DNA of 47,923 bases. Origin: an uncultured Bacilli bacterium (GTDB lineage Bacteria > Bacillota_I > Bacilli_A > RF39 > UBA660). Each line of letters opens with the position of its first letter. Positions within the stretch are counted from its first letter, which is position 1. The notes under the pieces were generated by a model. It was not told the origin of the DNA, ran no database searches, and worked only from the letters and a program-made list of their open reading frames with translations. The DNA lies in assembly GCA_947600335.1 (NCBI GenBank), contig CANQGB010000003.1:1-47923 (forward strand), given 5' to 3'. The translations under genes were made by a program, and so were the position numbers. This document shows positions 15,263 to 25,039 of the stretch, in pieces.

Positions 15263-17872
15263 CTATTCATCTTTAAAAAACTTAGCAATGACCGGTTTTA
15301 ATATTTCCATTATTATAAACGATACAATATTAACTAAAATTACAAACAGTAATTGAGAAATCGTTATTAATGTTAAACCAAAAATCTTTCCTATTGGAGT
15401 TAAAAATACTAATAACTGAACTAATAACAACCCTAAAATACCTATATTTAAATATTTATTACTAAATAATCCTCTTTTATATATTGGCTCTTTTAAAGCC
15501 CGACAATTATAAGCAAAAACAAATTCATTAATAATGATACTCAATAAGGCTAAAGTTTGAGCAATTACCGTTCCTAAATACAAAAAATGGTAATAAACAT
15601 ACAAACTAATAAAAGTTTCAAGTACAACTGATATTATTAAAAATGCCCTAAAAAAACTTGTAAATATTCTTTTGCTTAAACCATTAGGTTTTCGATGCAT
15701 CACATCTTTCGAAGCCGCTTCAAATGCCAAAGTTATCGATGGAATAGTATCAGCCACCAAATCAATATATAATACATGAATAGCCGAGATAATTGGATGA
15801 CCACTTAATAAACCAAATAAGATAATTAATATTTCCGTAAAATTACTTGATAAATTATAGAGCACATTAGTTATAACATTGTCATATATTCTTCGTCCTT
15901 CTTCAACTGCTGTAGTTATTGTATTAAAACTATCATCTAATAAAATAATATCTGAAACATCTTTAGTAACATCTGTTCCACTTTTACCCATTCCAATTCC
16001 AACATTAGCTAATTTAATTGCTGGTGAATCATTTACTCCATCACCTGCCATTGCAACAACTTTTCCTAATTTTTGGAAGGCTTTAACTATTCTCAACTTA
16101 TTCTCCGGACTTACTCTAGCAAATACAGAATATTTCTTAATATACCTAACTAATTCTTCATCGGTAATTTTATCTAACTTAGTTGCATCCAAACATTCAG
16201 CATTACTTTGACAGATACCTACTTCTTTAGCAATCGCTGTTGCCGTAAGTAAATTATCTCCCGTAAGCATAATTGGTCTAATCTTGGCATTTAAACAAGT
16301 TTGAATAGATTCTTTAATATTATCTCTAATCGGGTCTTTTAAACCAACCAAGCCCACTAATACTAAATCATCTTCTTCGTTAAAATAATCATCTACTTTT
16401 TCAATATTTTTCTTAATTGGCTTATAAGCAAAGGCCAAAACTTTTAAAGCATCTTGAGCCATAGTTGCATCAAATTCTTTATATAGCTTTTCTATCTCTT
16501 TTGACAAATTCACAATTTTATCTTCTACTAATACTTTGGTACATTTATTTAATATGGCTTCAAATCCACCTTTAGCATATAAAACTTTTTTTCCATCCAT
16601 TTCATAAACAAAACTCATCATTTTTCGATTAGAATCAAATGGTAATTCCATAATTTTTTTATTATTTAAAGTTTTAATATCATTTTCTTGCAAATAATTC
16701 TTTAACGCAACATCGACAGCATCACCATTATAATTGTTACTTTCATCAATCACCGCCGTATTACAATACGCTATAATATCAATCAATTTGGGATAATTTT
16801 TGATTTCTTTTAATTCTATCCTTTTACCATCTAAAAATACTTTCGTAACTTCCATTTTATTTTGGGTTAAGGTTCCCGTTTTATCACTACAAATTATTTC
16901 CGTTGCCCCTAAAGTTTCAATAGCCTTTAAATTTCTGACAATAGCATTTTTCTTCGCCATTTGACTTACACCAATCGAAAGAGTAGCCGTAATAGCAACA
17001 GGTAAGCATTCGGGTACACTAGCTACAATCATAGAAATACAAAGCATTATAATATTTAAAAAACTATAATTATTGATTAAACCATATATCAAAACAAAAA
17101 TTACTAAAAAACTGGCCACCATCGTTATAAATTGACTTATTTTTTGAATTTTCATTTGTAAAGGTGTTATTGGTTCTTCTTTACTATCCATACTTGAAGC
17201 AATTTTTCCTAATTCGGTATTCATTCCGGTAGCCACGACAATCGCTTCAATTTTACCAGCCACTAAAACTGTTCCCGAATAAACCATATTTTTTCTTTCG
17301 GAAAGCGAAACATCATTAATAATAACATCTTTTACTTTATCAACACTTAAACTTTCCCCCGTTAATAATGATTCATCAACCTTACCAAAATAACTTTCTA
17401 CAACTCTTGCATCAGCCGGAATTTTATCCCCTGCTTCTAAAAATAAATAATCTCCTACTACTAAATTCTTAGCATTAATTTCTTTATATTTTCCATTTCG
17501 TTTAACGGTAACATAATTAGTCGAATACTTTTTTAATTTTCCAATTGCATCCTCAGCTTTATATTCTTGTAAAAAGCCCATAAAACAATTCAACAAAGAA
17601 GTACCTAATATTACTATCGGCTCTAAAAAATCACTTTTAGTAATTATGGCATATATCAAAGATAATACTCCAACCACTAATAAAAGAATCACCATTATAT
17701 TTTTAAATTGATTAAAAAATATTTGAGTTTTAGTTTTTTTATTTCTTTCAATAAGTTCATTTTTTCCATTTATCTTCTGTAATTTTTTAACTTTTTCTAA
17801 AGTCAAACCATTTTTTTTAATATTCAATTCTTTATAAATCTCATCAATTGTTTTTTTATATGCCTCATTCAT
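15263..17872 (-). CDS. P-type ATPase, Ca2+-type (IIA/IIB)
   Basis: This 869-residue pump has all P-type parts: N-terminal cation-ATPase domain, actuator loop LLTGES, M4 motif VPECLP, phosphorylation site SDKTGTLTQ (D330), MLTGDN, and the hinge MAGDGVNDSPAIKLANVGIG. C-terminal spans close the protein. The size and M4 motif fit class II Ca2+ pumps of Bacillota. At the ion sites, M5 keeps SSNFTE (Asn and Glu), but M6 reads YIDLVADTIP where SERCA pumps have a WVNLVTDGLP-type sequence. So one Asn is Asp and one Thr is Ala. M4 has Cys where most have Gly (PEGLP). Ion specificity is therefore likely Ca2+ but not certain. GGAGGTG precedes the ATG. Confidence 0.88.
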   Translation of the reverse strand: MNEAYKKTIDEIYKELNIKKNGLTLEKVKKLQKINGKNELIERNKKTKTQIFFNQFKNIMVILLLVVGVLSLIYAIITKSDFLEPIVILGTSLLNCFMGFLQEYKAEDAIGKLKKYSTNYVTVKRNGKYKEINAKNLVVGDYLFLEAGDKIPADARVVESYFGKVDESLLTGESLSVDKVKDVIINDVSLSERKNMVYSGTVLVAGKIEAIVVATGMNTELGKIASSMDSKEEPITPLQMKIQKISQFITMVASFLVIFVLIYGLINNYSFLNIIMLCISMIVASVPECLPVAITATLSIGVSQMAKKNAIVRNLKAIETLGATEIICSDKTGTLTQNKMEVTKVFLDGKRIELKEIKNYPKLIDIIAYCNTAVIDESNNYNGDAVDVALKNYLQENDIKTLNNKKIMELPFDSNRKMMSFVYEMDGKKVLYAKGGFEAILNKCTKVLVEDKIVNLSKEIEKLYKEFDATMAQDALKVLAFAYKPIKKNIEKVDDYFNEEDDLVLVGLVGLKDPIRDNIKESIQTCLNAKIRPIMLTGDNLLTATAIAKEVGICQSNAECLDATKLDKITDEELVRYIKKYSVFARVSPENKLRIVKAFQKLGKVVAMAGDGVNDSPAIKLANVGIGMGKSGTDVTKDVSDIILLDDSFNTITTAVEEGRRIYDNVITNVLYNLSSNFTEILIILFGLLSGHPIISAIHVLYIDLVADTIPSITLAFEAASKDVMHRKPNGLSKRIFTSFFRAFLIISVVLETFISLYVYYHFLYLGTVIAQTLALLSIIINEFVFAYNCRALKEPIYKRGLFSNKYLNIGILGLLLVQLLVFLTPIGKIFGLTLITISQLLFVILVNIVSFIIMEILKPVIAKFFKDE

Positions 17873-17951
17873 GTAACAACACCTCCGTCTTAAATCATCA
17901 AGTTATCACTAACTATTTTATATCTTTTTCTTAACAATCTAATTATACTAC

Positions 17952-17980
17952 AAAAAAAGCAAACCTTATATACGGTTCAC
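17952..17980 (-). terminator. Terminator between the SNF2 and P-ATPase genes
   Basis: GTGAACC (minus, 17980-17974) pairs with GGTTTGC (17965-17959) with two G-T pairs, followed by seven T. A TATAAT for the P-ATPase gene follows immediately (17942-17947). The rest of the 257-base spacer shows nothing clear. Confidence 0.6.
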
Positions 17981-18129
17981 TTCTAAAAATCTAATTCTCC
18001 AACTTAGAAAATAATCAACAATTAAATATAACTCATAATTTAACAAATAACTAAAAATATAACCAAAAAATATTTAACTTTTTTCATAACTTACTCCAAT
18101 TTTTTATAAATATTATATCAAAAATCTTC

Positions 18130-21100
18130 TTAGGATTTTACTAATTCATCTTCATTATCCATTGTTAATAAGTTTTGAATATCTTTCTCTGTTAATTTTG
18201 AGAAAATATTTTGGTCTCTATCAGCATCCTCGATTAAAGCATCACTCAATACTTTTTTCTTATTTTGCAGTTCTAAAATTCGTTCTTCAATAGTTCCTTT
18301 ACAAATTAGTTTAATAACTTCAACTGTGTTAGTTTGACCGATTCGATGGGCTCTATCAGTAGCTTGATTTTCTACTTGTGGATTCCACCATAAATCTAAG
18401 TGAATAACTACATCCGCACTTGTTAAATTAAGTCCTGTTCCACCGGCTTTTAATGTAATTAAGAAAACATTTGTGTCATCATTATTAAACTTATCAACTA
18501 ATTCCATTCTTTTTTTCGATGGCACACTACCATCTATTACATAGGAAGTAATATTATTTTTATCAAACTCTCTTTTGACAATATCTAAAGCAGTTTTAAA
18601 ACTAGTAAATAAAAGTATCTTATGTTCATTTTCAATAATGCCTTTAACAATCTCAATTAAATTAGTTATTTTAGCACTACCACCCGTATAATTTTCATAG
18701 ATAATACTAGGATCAATACATAATTGCCTTAATTTAGTCAATAATTGTAATATTTTAAAATTACCTTTTTTAAAACCTTCTGTTCGTAATATTTCATCTA
18801 GTTCTTCCCGCGTTTTTTTAAGAGTTGCTACATAAATTTTCTTTTGTTCTTCATTTAAATCAATGCTAATATTATTTTCAATTTTAGGTGGTAATTCCTT
18901 AACAACCTCTTTTTTTCTTCGGCGTAAAATAAATGGTTTTATTTGTTCTTTCAAACTATCCAAATTTTTCAAATCATCTTCTGTTATATCTTTAATATTA
19001 TATTTTTGTTGAAAACGAGTAATCTCAGCCAAATATCCTGGCATTATAAAATCAAAAATACTCCATAATTCCATAACGGAATTTTCTAAAGGCGTACCTG
19101 TTAAAGCAATTTTAGTATTAGCATGCAAATTTTTAACTACCTTAGTCATTTGGGCATTACTATTTTTAATAGTTTGAGCTTCATCAATGACGACTAATTC
19201 AAAATTAATATTGTTATATATTTCTTTATCTTCTCTTACTAAACCATAAGTAGTAATTAAAACTTGAACATCATTTAATTGTTCTAATTCTTGTTTTCTA
19301 ACCTTTTTATTCTCGGCAAAAACTTTATATTTTAAATCTTGTCCAAATTTATCAAATTCATTTTTCCAATTATAAATTAAAGAGGTTGGAGCAACAATTA
19401 AAAACAAAGCATCCTTTTTTTCTTTAACAATTTCTTTAATTAAATAAATAAGTTGAATTGATTTACCTAAGCCCATTTCATCAGCTAAAATACCGCCAAA
19501 ACCACATTTATAAATATTATAAAGCCATTTAACTCCAATTTCTTGATAATCACGCAAGATTTTTTTATCTTCTGCACTTAAACTAATTGGCAAATCTTTA
19601 TAAGAATTAAAGTTATTTATTAATTGGTCAAATAAATTATTGGTTTTAATAATATTATATTTCTTACTTTTTAAGCTATCTAAATAAATTGCTCGATACT
19701 TAGGAATAACCCCATGACCATTTTTAATATCCTTAGTTGATAAATCCATCGTAGCTACTAAATTATCAAATTGTTCCAAATCTTCGTTACTTAAATTTAA
19801 AAAGTCGCCACTTTTCATTCGATAATATTTTTTCTTTTGTCTAAAAGCATCTAAAACTGATAATATTTCTGACTGCGGAATACTACCTAAATCAAAGTCA
19901 TAACTCATAATATTATCTTCCCCAATACTAAAGCTAGAACGAATATTATTTTCGCGAATAATTTTAGCATTTTTTAAATTTTCGGTAGTAAATACTTCAT
20001 AATCATTAGCTAGGTTTTGAAAACCTTCTTCTAATAAATAAACCATCGTATCAATATCATCTAAATATATTTTATTATTATCAATTTTAAATCCTAAATC
20101 TAATAAAGTTTTAATAACCATATTTTCCGTTTCAATATCTCGTAAAACAACGGAATTTTCTTCAAAATAAGCTATTTCTTGTTCTTGATAAACAAATACA
20201 GGATTACAGAAAATAATATCTTCCTTAATATCAAAATAAAGTTTAGCTTGTGGTTTAACTCCTAAAATTATCTCATTTTCTACTGTTTTATCTAAAACAA
20301 CATTATTTTTAATAATTGGCATTATACTTTCTTTAAAAGATGGAAAATCTTCTTCTAAAATAGTTATATCTTCCACTTCATTTTCATTCATTAAAGAAAG
20401 TATTTTTGAAAACTTATCTGGTAAAATATACAAGGTATCATTTTGAACTACATATTTGTAATCACTAGTTAGAGCAATTATGTTATCATCCACAAAAGAT
20501 AAATTATATTCCACATTTTCTTTCTTAAAGTTTAATTTAAAAGGATTACCTTCTTCAATTTTATTAATAACTCCATAACCTTCTATCATAAATTCTTTAT
20601 TGCGCAGTAGATCAATAAAAGCTGAAAATTCTTGAGCTTTGATACTAAAGTTTCGATAATTATAATAATAATTTTTATTATTTATTTTTGATAAATACTT
20701 AATTATAGCTTCATCCTCTTTTGAAAAAAAGAAATTTCGGGGATTATAAGTTAATTCTTTTCCAAATTTTAGTTCTTCCCGTTCTTCATTATAAACACTT
20801 AAAAATTCTGATAGTCTAATATTTAAATTATACATTTTTTTCTCACCGATTTTAAAATTTAAATAAACTAAATCATCATAATAGCTTTGAGAAAAAGTTA
20901 AACTAACATCTATGTGTAATTGTTTTTTGACATTATTAATTTTATTTATAGGGGAAGAAAATTCTTTTAAAAGCATTTTGGATAAATAAATTTTTTTATC
21001 TTCTAAGGCCATCTCAAAAATATCATCATGATATTCGATAAGACAAGCAGCAACATGCTTACAACTAGAAGCTTTTTTAAACTGCGGACAATCACATGAA

Positions 21101-21309
21101 GCTGAAACAATTTCCCCATTACTTATTTTAATATTTACATCATAACTTTTATTATAATCGCGTTCGCTTTCAACCATAAAATTATGCGAATAAACTCTAT
21201 TTTCGCATTCTGAATCTAAATAATCTATATCACCATAATAGTTTCTTCCTTTAAGGTAATTTTCAAAGCCGACAAAATCGCGAATTTTAATTAAAATATC
21301 ACTTTGCAT
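18130..21309 (-). CDS. SNF2-family helicase/translocase with N-terminal SWIM zinc finger
   Basis: This 1059-residue protein has an N-terminal SWIM finger: Cys72-x-Cys74, then Cys83-x-His85 (SASCDCPQFKKASSCKHVA). A long bacterial-SNF2-associated region follows (about 90-570). The ATPase has motif I ADEMGLGKSIQ, motif II VIDEAQTIK, motif III LTGTPLENS, and in the second RecA lobe LITLKAGGTGLNLTSADVV and ATDRAHRIGQ. Such proteins move on double-stranded DNA and remodel protein-DNA complexes, and the bacterial role is poorly known. It is probably transcribed alone. An 85-base gap separates its start from the end of the UbiB-like gene. Length is normal for the family. Confidence 0.92.
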   Translation of the reverse strand: MQSDILIKIRDFVGFENYLKGRNYYGDIDYLDSECENRVYSHNFMVESERDYNKSYDVNIKISNGEIVSASCDCPQFKKASSCKHVAACLIEYHDDIFEMALEDKKIYLSKMLLKEFSSPINKINNVKKQLHIDVSLTFSQSYYDDLVYLNFKIGEKKMYNLNIRLSEFLSVYNEEREELKFGKELTYNPRNFFFSKEDEAIIKYLSKINNKNYYYNYRNFSIKAQEFSAFIDLLRNKEFMIEGYGVINKIEEGNPFKLNFKKENVEYNLSFVDDNIIALTSDYKYVVQNDTLYILPDKFSKILSLMNENEVEDITILEEDFPSFKESIMPIIKNNVVLDKTVENEIILGVKPQAKLYFDIKEDIIFCNPVFVYQEQEIAYFEENSVVLRDIETENMVIKTLLDLGFKIDNNKIYLDDIDTMVYLLEEGFQNLANDYEVFTTENLKNAKIIRENNIRSSFSIGEDNIMSYDFDLGSIPQSEILSVLDAFRQKKKYYRMKSGDFLNLSNEDLEQFDNLVATMDLSTKDIKNGHGVIPKYRAIYLDSLKSKKYNIIKTNNLFDQLINNFNSYKDLPISLSAEDKKILRDYQEIGVKWLYNIYKCGFGGILADEMGLGKSIQLIYLIKEIVKEKKDALFLIVAPTSLIYNWKNEFDKFGQDLKYKVFAENKKVRKQELEQLNDVQVLITTYGLVREDKEIYNNINFELVVIDEAQTIKNSNAQMTKVVKNLHANTKIALTGTPLENSVMELWSIFDFIMPGYLAEITRFQQKYNIKDITEDDLKNLDSLKEQIKPFILRRRKKEVVKELPPKIENNISIDLNEEQKKIYVATLKKTREELDEILRTEGFKKGNFKILQLLTKLRQLCIDPSIIYENYTGGSAKITNLIEIVKGIIENEHKILLFTSFKTALDIVKREFDKNNITSYVIDGSVPSKKRMELVDKFNNDDTNVFLITLKAGGTGLNLTSADVVIHLDLWWNPQVENQATDRAHRIGQTNTVEVIKLICKGTIEERILELQNKKKVLSDALIEDADRDQNIFSKLTEKDIQNLLTMDNEDELVKS

Positions 21310-21394
21310 AAAAAACCACTTCCAAAGTATTAAAATACATACTTAGTTTAACAAACAGCTAAAGGAAATGCAACAGTAACTATTTAATTCTACA

Positions 21395-22861
21395 CTATGG
21401 CTTTTGGTAATGATATAACAGTCTTTTGTTTTTATTTACCGATTCTTCACTATAAGTAGCTTTAATAAGTTCTAATGTTTCTTTAAAATTTAGAAGTGAT
21501 GACTTTAAATTATCACGCATTTTAGTATCTGAACAAACTTTGGCGACAGTATTAACAATCCCATTTTCCAGCGTATTTTCTATATATTTTGGAGCTAGAT
21601 TGATTCCATCAACAATTAATTCTTTACAATCTTTTAAACTTCTTTTAATTAAATATTCAACTGTTAATTCTTGTAACAATTCTATAGCACTATATCCATT
21701 TTCTGTAAAATTACTAATACCATTTAAACATAGAAATGCTTTGGCCATGCTAAATAAAAAATTAGGTGGCACAAACTCATATTTTAAACAAACATTAATC
21801 ATATCAATAAAGTAAAAAGTCACTTCTTTAGTTTTTACTTGCTCACTATATTTTTTACAATCTTCCTTAAATAACTGTTTCTTTTCATCTGACATATTTC
21901 CATATTTAACTAACATTTCATATAGTTCTTCATAATTTCCTGAATAGGCTAATAAGAAAAACTTTCGACATAATTTGGCATCTTCTTCACTTAAAACAAA
22001 TAATAATCCCATATCTAAGAAGAAAATATTGCCATTTTCATCAATACAAATATTACCACTATGGGGATCACCATGAAAGACAATTGGTTTATCATTAAAC
22101 ATTGCCCAAAAACTTGATTTAATATAACTATTTAAAGCTGTAATAATTTTTCTTTTATTATCTTCTGTTAAAGGCATTTTATTAACAGTCGGCGTCTTAA
22201 TATATTCCATTACAATTATATTTTCCGTACAATAATTTTCATATAATGCTGGAACTTTTATTAACTTTGTATCTTTTACTTTGCCATTTACTACATTAGC
22301 AAATTTTTGATAAGTTCTAATATTTTGACATTCGTTAGTAAAATCAGTTTCTTGTTTAATCCACTCTAAATATAAATCTAAAGCATGGTCGCCTCCAGTA
22401 TAATTGCCAAAACTTATTATTTTTCCAAATTTATGAACTATTTTTCTAATCTTTTCTATATCATCTTCAATATTTCTCGTAACATCTTTTCTTTTTATTT
22501 TAATAGCAACTTCTTCCCCAGAATTTAACATAGCTCGGTGAACTTGTGATACTGAGGCTGAACCTAGAGGTTCTTTTTCGATAAAACTAAATATACTACT
22601 TAAATCATTGCCATACTCTTGTTTTAATATTTTTTCTATTTCTTCATAACTTATCGGATTACAATTATCACAAATGGATGATAACATTTGTCTATCTTTT
22701 TCTGTAAAAATGTTACCATAATTTTGAGTAGCCAATATTTGAGCCAACTTTATATATACAATTCCCATTTTCTCGGCAAATTCTTTTACAACAATTCCAT
22801 TATTTTTTCGCAGAATAAATTTATTAAATAATAATTTAGTTATTTGCCAATATAAGTCCAT
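21395..22861 (-). CDS. UbiB/AarF/ADCK-family atypical kinase-like protein
   Basis: This 488-residue protein has the ABC1/UbiB landmarks: an N-terminal KxGQ-type motif (KLAQILAT here), Ala-rich loop PLGSASVSQVHRA in place of the protein-kinase Gly loop, VAIKIKR, catalytic loop VFHGDPHSGNICID and DFG-equivalent LDMGL. Family members act in quinone or lipid metabolism, often as ATPases. In a Gram-positive genome without a visible quinone pathway the role is open. The KxGQ Gly is Ala. I chose the ATG at 22861, since GGAAGTGG (22867-22874) precedes it; the longer TTG-started frame at 22876 would include that site. It lies 99 bases downstream of the MATE fusion on the same strand. Confidence 0.88.
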   Translation of the reverse strand: MDLYWQITKLLFNKFILRKNNGIVVKEFAEKMGIVYIKLAQILATQNYGNIFTEKDRQMLSSICDNCNPISYEEIEKILKQEYGNDLSSIFSFIEKEPLGSASVSQVHRAMLNSGEEVAIKIKRKDVTRNIEDDIEKIRKIVHKFGKIISFGNYTGGDHALDLYLEWIKQETDFTNECQNIRTYQKFANVVNGKVKDTKLIKVPALYENYCTENIIVMEYIKTPTVNKMPLTEDNKRKIITALNSYIKSSFWAMFNDKPIVFHGDPHSGNICIDENGNIFFLDMGLLFVLSEEDAKLCRKFFLLAYSGNYEELYEMLVKYGNMSDEKKQLFKEDCKKYSEQVKTKEVTFYFIDMINVCLKYEFVPPNFLFSMAKAFLCLNGISNFTENGYSAIELLQELTVEYLIKRSLKDCKELIVDGINLAPKYIENTLENGIVNTVAKVCSDTKMRDNLKSSLLNFKETLELIKATYSEESVNKNKRLLYHYQKP

Positions 22862-22925
22862 TTTAACCACTTCCAAATAAATTGAAATTATTATACTTTA
22901 TAAACTTATTCTTTACAATATACCT

Positions 22926-22947
22926 AAAAAAAAAGGCATTCGCCCTT
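22926..22947 (-). terminator. Rho-independent terminator of the MATE fusion gene
   Basis: On the minus strand AAGGGC and GCCTTT pair around GAAT, and the T run continues to 22926. It lies 14 bases past the stop. Confidence 0.8.
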
Positions 22948-22960
22948 CTTTTAAATATTG

Positions 22961-24934
22961 CTATTTCTTAATATTTTTAATATATTCACATATTAAATCA
23001 GCAGTTTGTTCTTTACCAATACTAGAATCAATACATAAATCATAGTTATTTAAATCTAACCAATTTTCTCCCGAAATCAATTCATAATAACTAGCCCTAT
23101 TCTTATCTGACTTGATAATATTTTTCTTGGCTTCCGCTTTAGTATCATGATACATATCCATAACATTTTGAATCCGATAATCCATTGGAGCATAAATCAT
23201 TATTTTAACTAAATTTTTATTATTCTTTAAAACATAATCAGCCGCTCTACCGACAATGACACATGAACCTTTTTGAGCAATCATTTTAATTGCCTTTTCT
23301 TGGGCCACAATTGCATATTTAACTGGTGAAGATGTCAAATACAAATCATGTAATACATTTTGACTTTGATTAATATTCGATACAAATTCTTTATCTAAAC
23401 CACTTTCTTGCGCAGCAATCGCAATCATTTCTTTATAATAGCAAGGAATATTTAACTTTTGAGCCACTAATTCCCCAATTGCTTTTCCTTGACTACCATG
23501 ACATCTCGCAATGGTAATAATCACTCCTTGTTGAGTTTCTTTTAAACTGCTTTCAACATAATTATTTTCCGTGTTTCTATCCAAATGTTTAAAGAAATTA
23601 ATAATTAAGACAACTGTTACTATTAAACCAAGAAAATCCGCAATCGGAGCAGCAATTAAAGCTCCTTTTATTCCCATATATTTCGGTAAAATTATAACTA
23701 ATGGTACAAAGAAAACAATATCTCTAGCTAATGATACTATTGTTGCTTTTAAAGGTTCTCCAACTGCTTGAAAAAAGATAGAACACATTTTAATTAAACA
23801 GGTAAATGTTACTAAAATTAAGAATATTCTAAATGTTAACACAGCAAATTCCATATATAATTCTTCACTTGAACCAAAGATTTTAATAATTACACTCGGA
23901 CATAATTCAAAAACAAGAGTTGATAACAAGCCAATAATCGTTGAAACTATCACAACTGTTTTAAAAGTTTCTTTAACTCGAGCCATATTCTTAGCTCCAT
24001 AGTTATAACCTAAAATTGGTTGAGCTCCTAAAATAATCCCGACAATGATATTTATGACTATTGAAAATACTTTCATAGTAATTCCAATTACTGCGATGGG
24101 AATGTCAGCCCCATATTTACTTAAAGCGCCATATTTAGCTAACATTATGTTACAAACTAAAGAAATAATAACAATACTCATTTGGGTAATAAAAGTAGAT
24201 ACTCCTAATTTAATAACATTTTTAAAAACATTCATATCTAATTTAAAACTATCTAAACATAATTTAAAAGTCTTAGTTCGAGTATAGTAATAAATGGAAA
24301 TTAATAACGTTGCTATTTGACCAATTATGGTCGCATAAGCTGCTCCTTTAATACCCCAATTTAAACCAAAAATAAATACTGGATCTAAAATAATGTTAAT
24401 AATAGCCCCACTAGCTGTTGCTAACATTGAAAATTTTGGTGACCCATCGGCTCTAATGACAGCATTCATACTATTTCCTAACATATAAACGGGAATAGCT
24501 GCTAAAATAATATTATAATAATCTCTAGCCAAAGCAATACTTTTTTCACTTGCACCAAATAAATATAATAAATTATCCCGAAAAATAAAACCTAAGAATA
24601 AAAAAATTATACTTATAATAAAAGATAATAAAATACTATTTCCAATCGCTTTATGAGCATTCTTAGTATCTTTTCGCCCTTGACATAAAGATAAATATGC
24701 GGCTGAACCATCACCAAAACACCAAGCAAATGCTACCGCAATAATCGTAATCGGATAAACAACACCTGTCGCGGCATTGCCTAAATAACCTAAATCACTA
24801 TTACCAATAAAAATTTGGTCAACAATATTGTATAATGAACTAATAAGTAAAGATAAAACACAAGGAACAGCAAACTTAAAAAGTAATTTACCTATTTTTT
24901 CATGACCTAAAAAATTATTATCTTGATTTTTCAT
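22961..24934 (-). CDS. MATE efflux transporter fused to a cytidylate-kinase-like domain
   Basis: This is a 657-residue two-part protein. Residues 1 to about 450 are a 12-span MATE transporter (N-terminal KLLFKFAVPCVLSLLISSLY; the second half begins near KNVIKLGVSTFITQMSIVII). Residues about 470-657 are a cytidylate-kinase-like (AAA/CMK-like) domain: VIITIARCHGSQGKAIGELV (P-loop region), IPCYYKEMIAIAAQESGL, GSCVIVGRAADYVL, then a lid-like ASYYELISGENW stretch. MATE pumps export cationic drugs by H+ or Na+ antiport. The role of the attached domain is unknown. The same fusion is known in gut Bacillota annotations (memory, not checked). GGGAGG precedes the ATG. The 5' leader holds a promoter followed by a terminator hairpin (see 24980-25068). 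Confidence 0.88.
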   Translation of the reverse strand: MKNQDNNFLGHEKIGKLLFKFAVPCVLSLLISSLYNIVDQIFIGNSDLGYLGNAATGVVYPITIIAVAFAWCFGDGSAAYLSLCQGRKDTKNAHKAIGNSILLSFIISIIFLFLGFIFRDNLLYLFGASEKSIALARDYYNIILAAIPVYMLGNSMNAVIRADGSPKFSMLATASGAIINIILDPVFIFGLNWGIKGAAYATIIGQIATLLISIYYYTRTKTFKLCLDSFKLDMNVFKNVIKLGVSTFITQMSIVIISLVCNIMLAKYGALSKYGADIPIAVIGITMKVFSIVINIIVGIILGAQPILGYNYGAKNMARVKETFKTVVIVSTIIGLLSTLVFELCPSVIIKIFGSSEELYMEFAVLTFRIFLILVTFTCLIKMCSIFFQAVGEPLKATIVSLARDIVFFVPLVIILPKYMGIKGALIAAPIADFLGLIVTVVLIINFFKHLDRNTENNYVESSLKETQQGVIITIARCHGSQGKAIGELVAQKLNIPCYYKEMIAIAAQESGLDKEFVSNINQSQNVLHDLYLTSSPVKYAIVAQEKAIKMIAQKGSCVIVGRAADYVLKNNKNLVKIMIYAPMDYRIQNVMDMYHDTKAEAKKNIIKSDKNRASYYELISGENWLDLNNYDLCIDSSIGKEQTADLICEYIKNIKK

Positions 24935-24973
24935 TCTCTAACCTCCCTCTTTTAATGAAAATCTTACCTAATC

Positions 24974-25018
24974 CTAAACAAAAAAAATACGCAAAAACAT
25001 TGTCTTGTTTTTACGCAT
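24974..25018 (-). CDS. Possible 14-codon leader peptide of the MATE fusion gene
   Basis: An ATG at 25018 opens a frame for MRKNKTMFLRIFFV and stop TAG (24976-24974). It starts about 15 bases into the predicted transcript and lies directly over the terminator hairpin, as leader peptides in ribosome-mediated attenuators do. There is no clear Shine-Dalgarno sequence, so translation is uncertain; the frame could also be accidental. Confidence 0.3.
   Translation of the reverse strand: MRKNKTMFLRIFFV
24980..25017 (-). terminator. Intrinsic terminator inside the 5' leader of the MATE fusion gene (candidate attenuator)
   Basis: TGCGTAAAAACA (25017-25006) pairs with TGTTTTTGCGTA (24999-24988), including two G-T pairs, around AGACAA, and is followed by eight T. 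It lies downstream of a promoter and 46 bases upstream of the gene's ATG. So it should stop most transcripts unless disrupted. Confidence 0.65.
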
Positions 25019-25039
25019 TTTGCTGGATCAGACTAGTTA

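Noticed and set aside
15879..16211. 110-codon plus-strand frame inside the P-ATPase gene
   Set aside because: It is an antisense shadow of the conserved hinge and transport domain and has no ribosome site or family resemblance.
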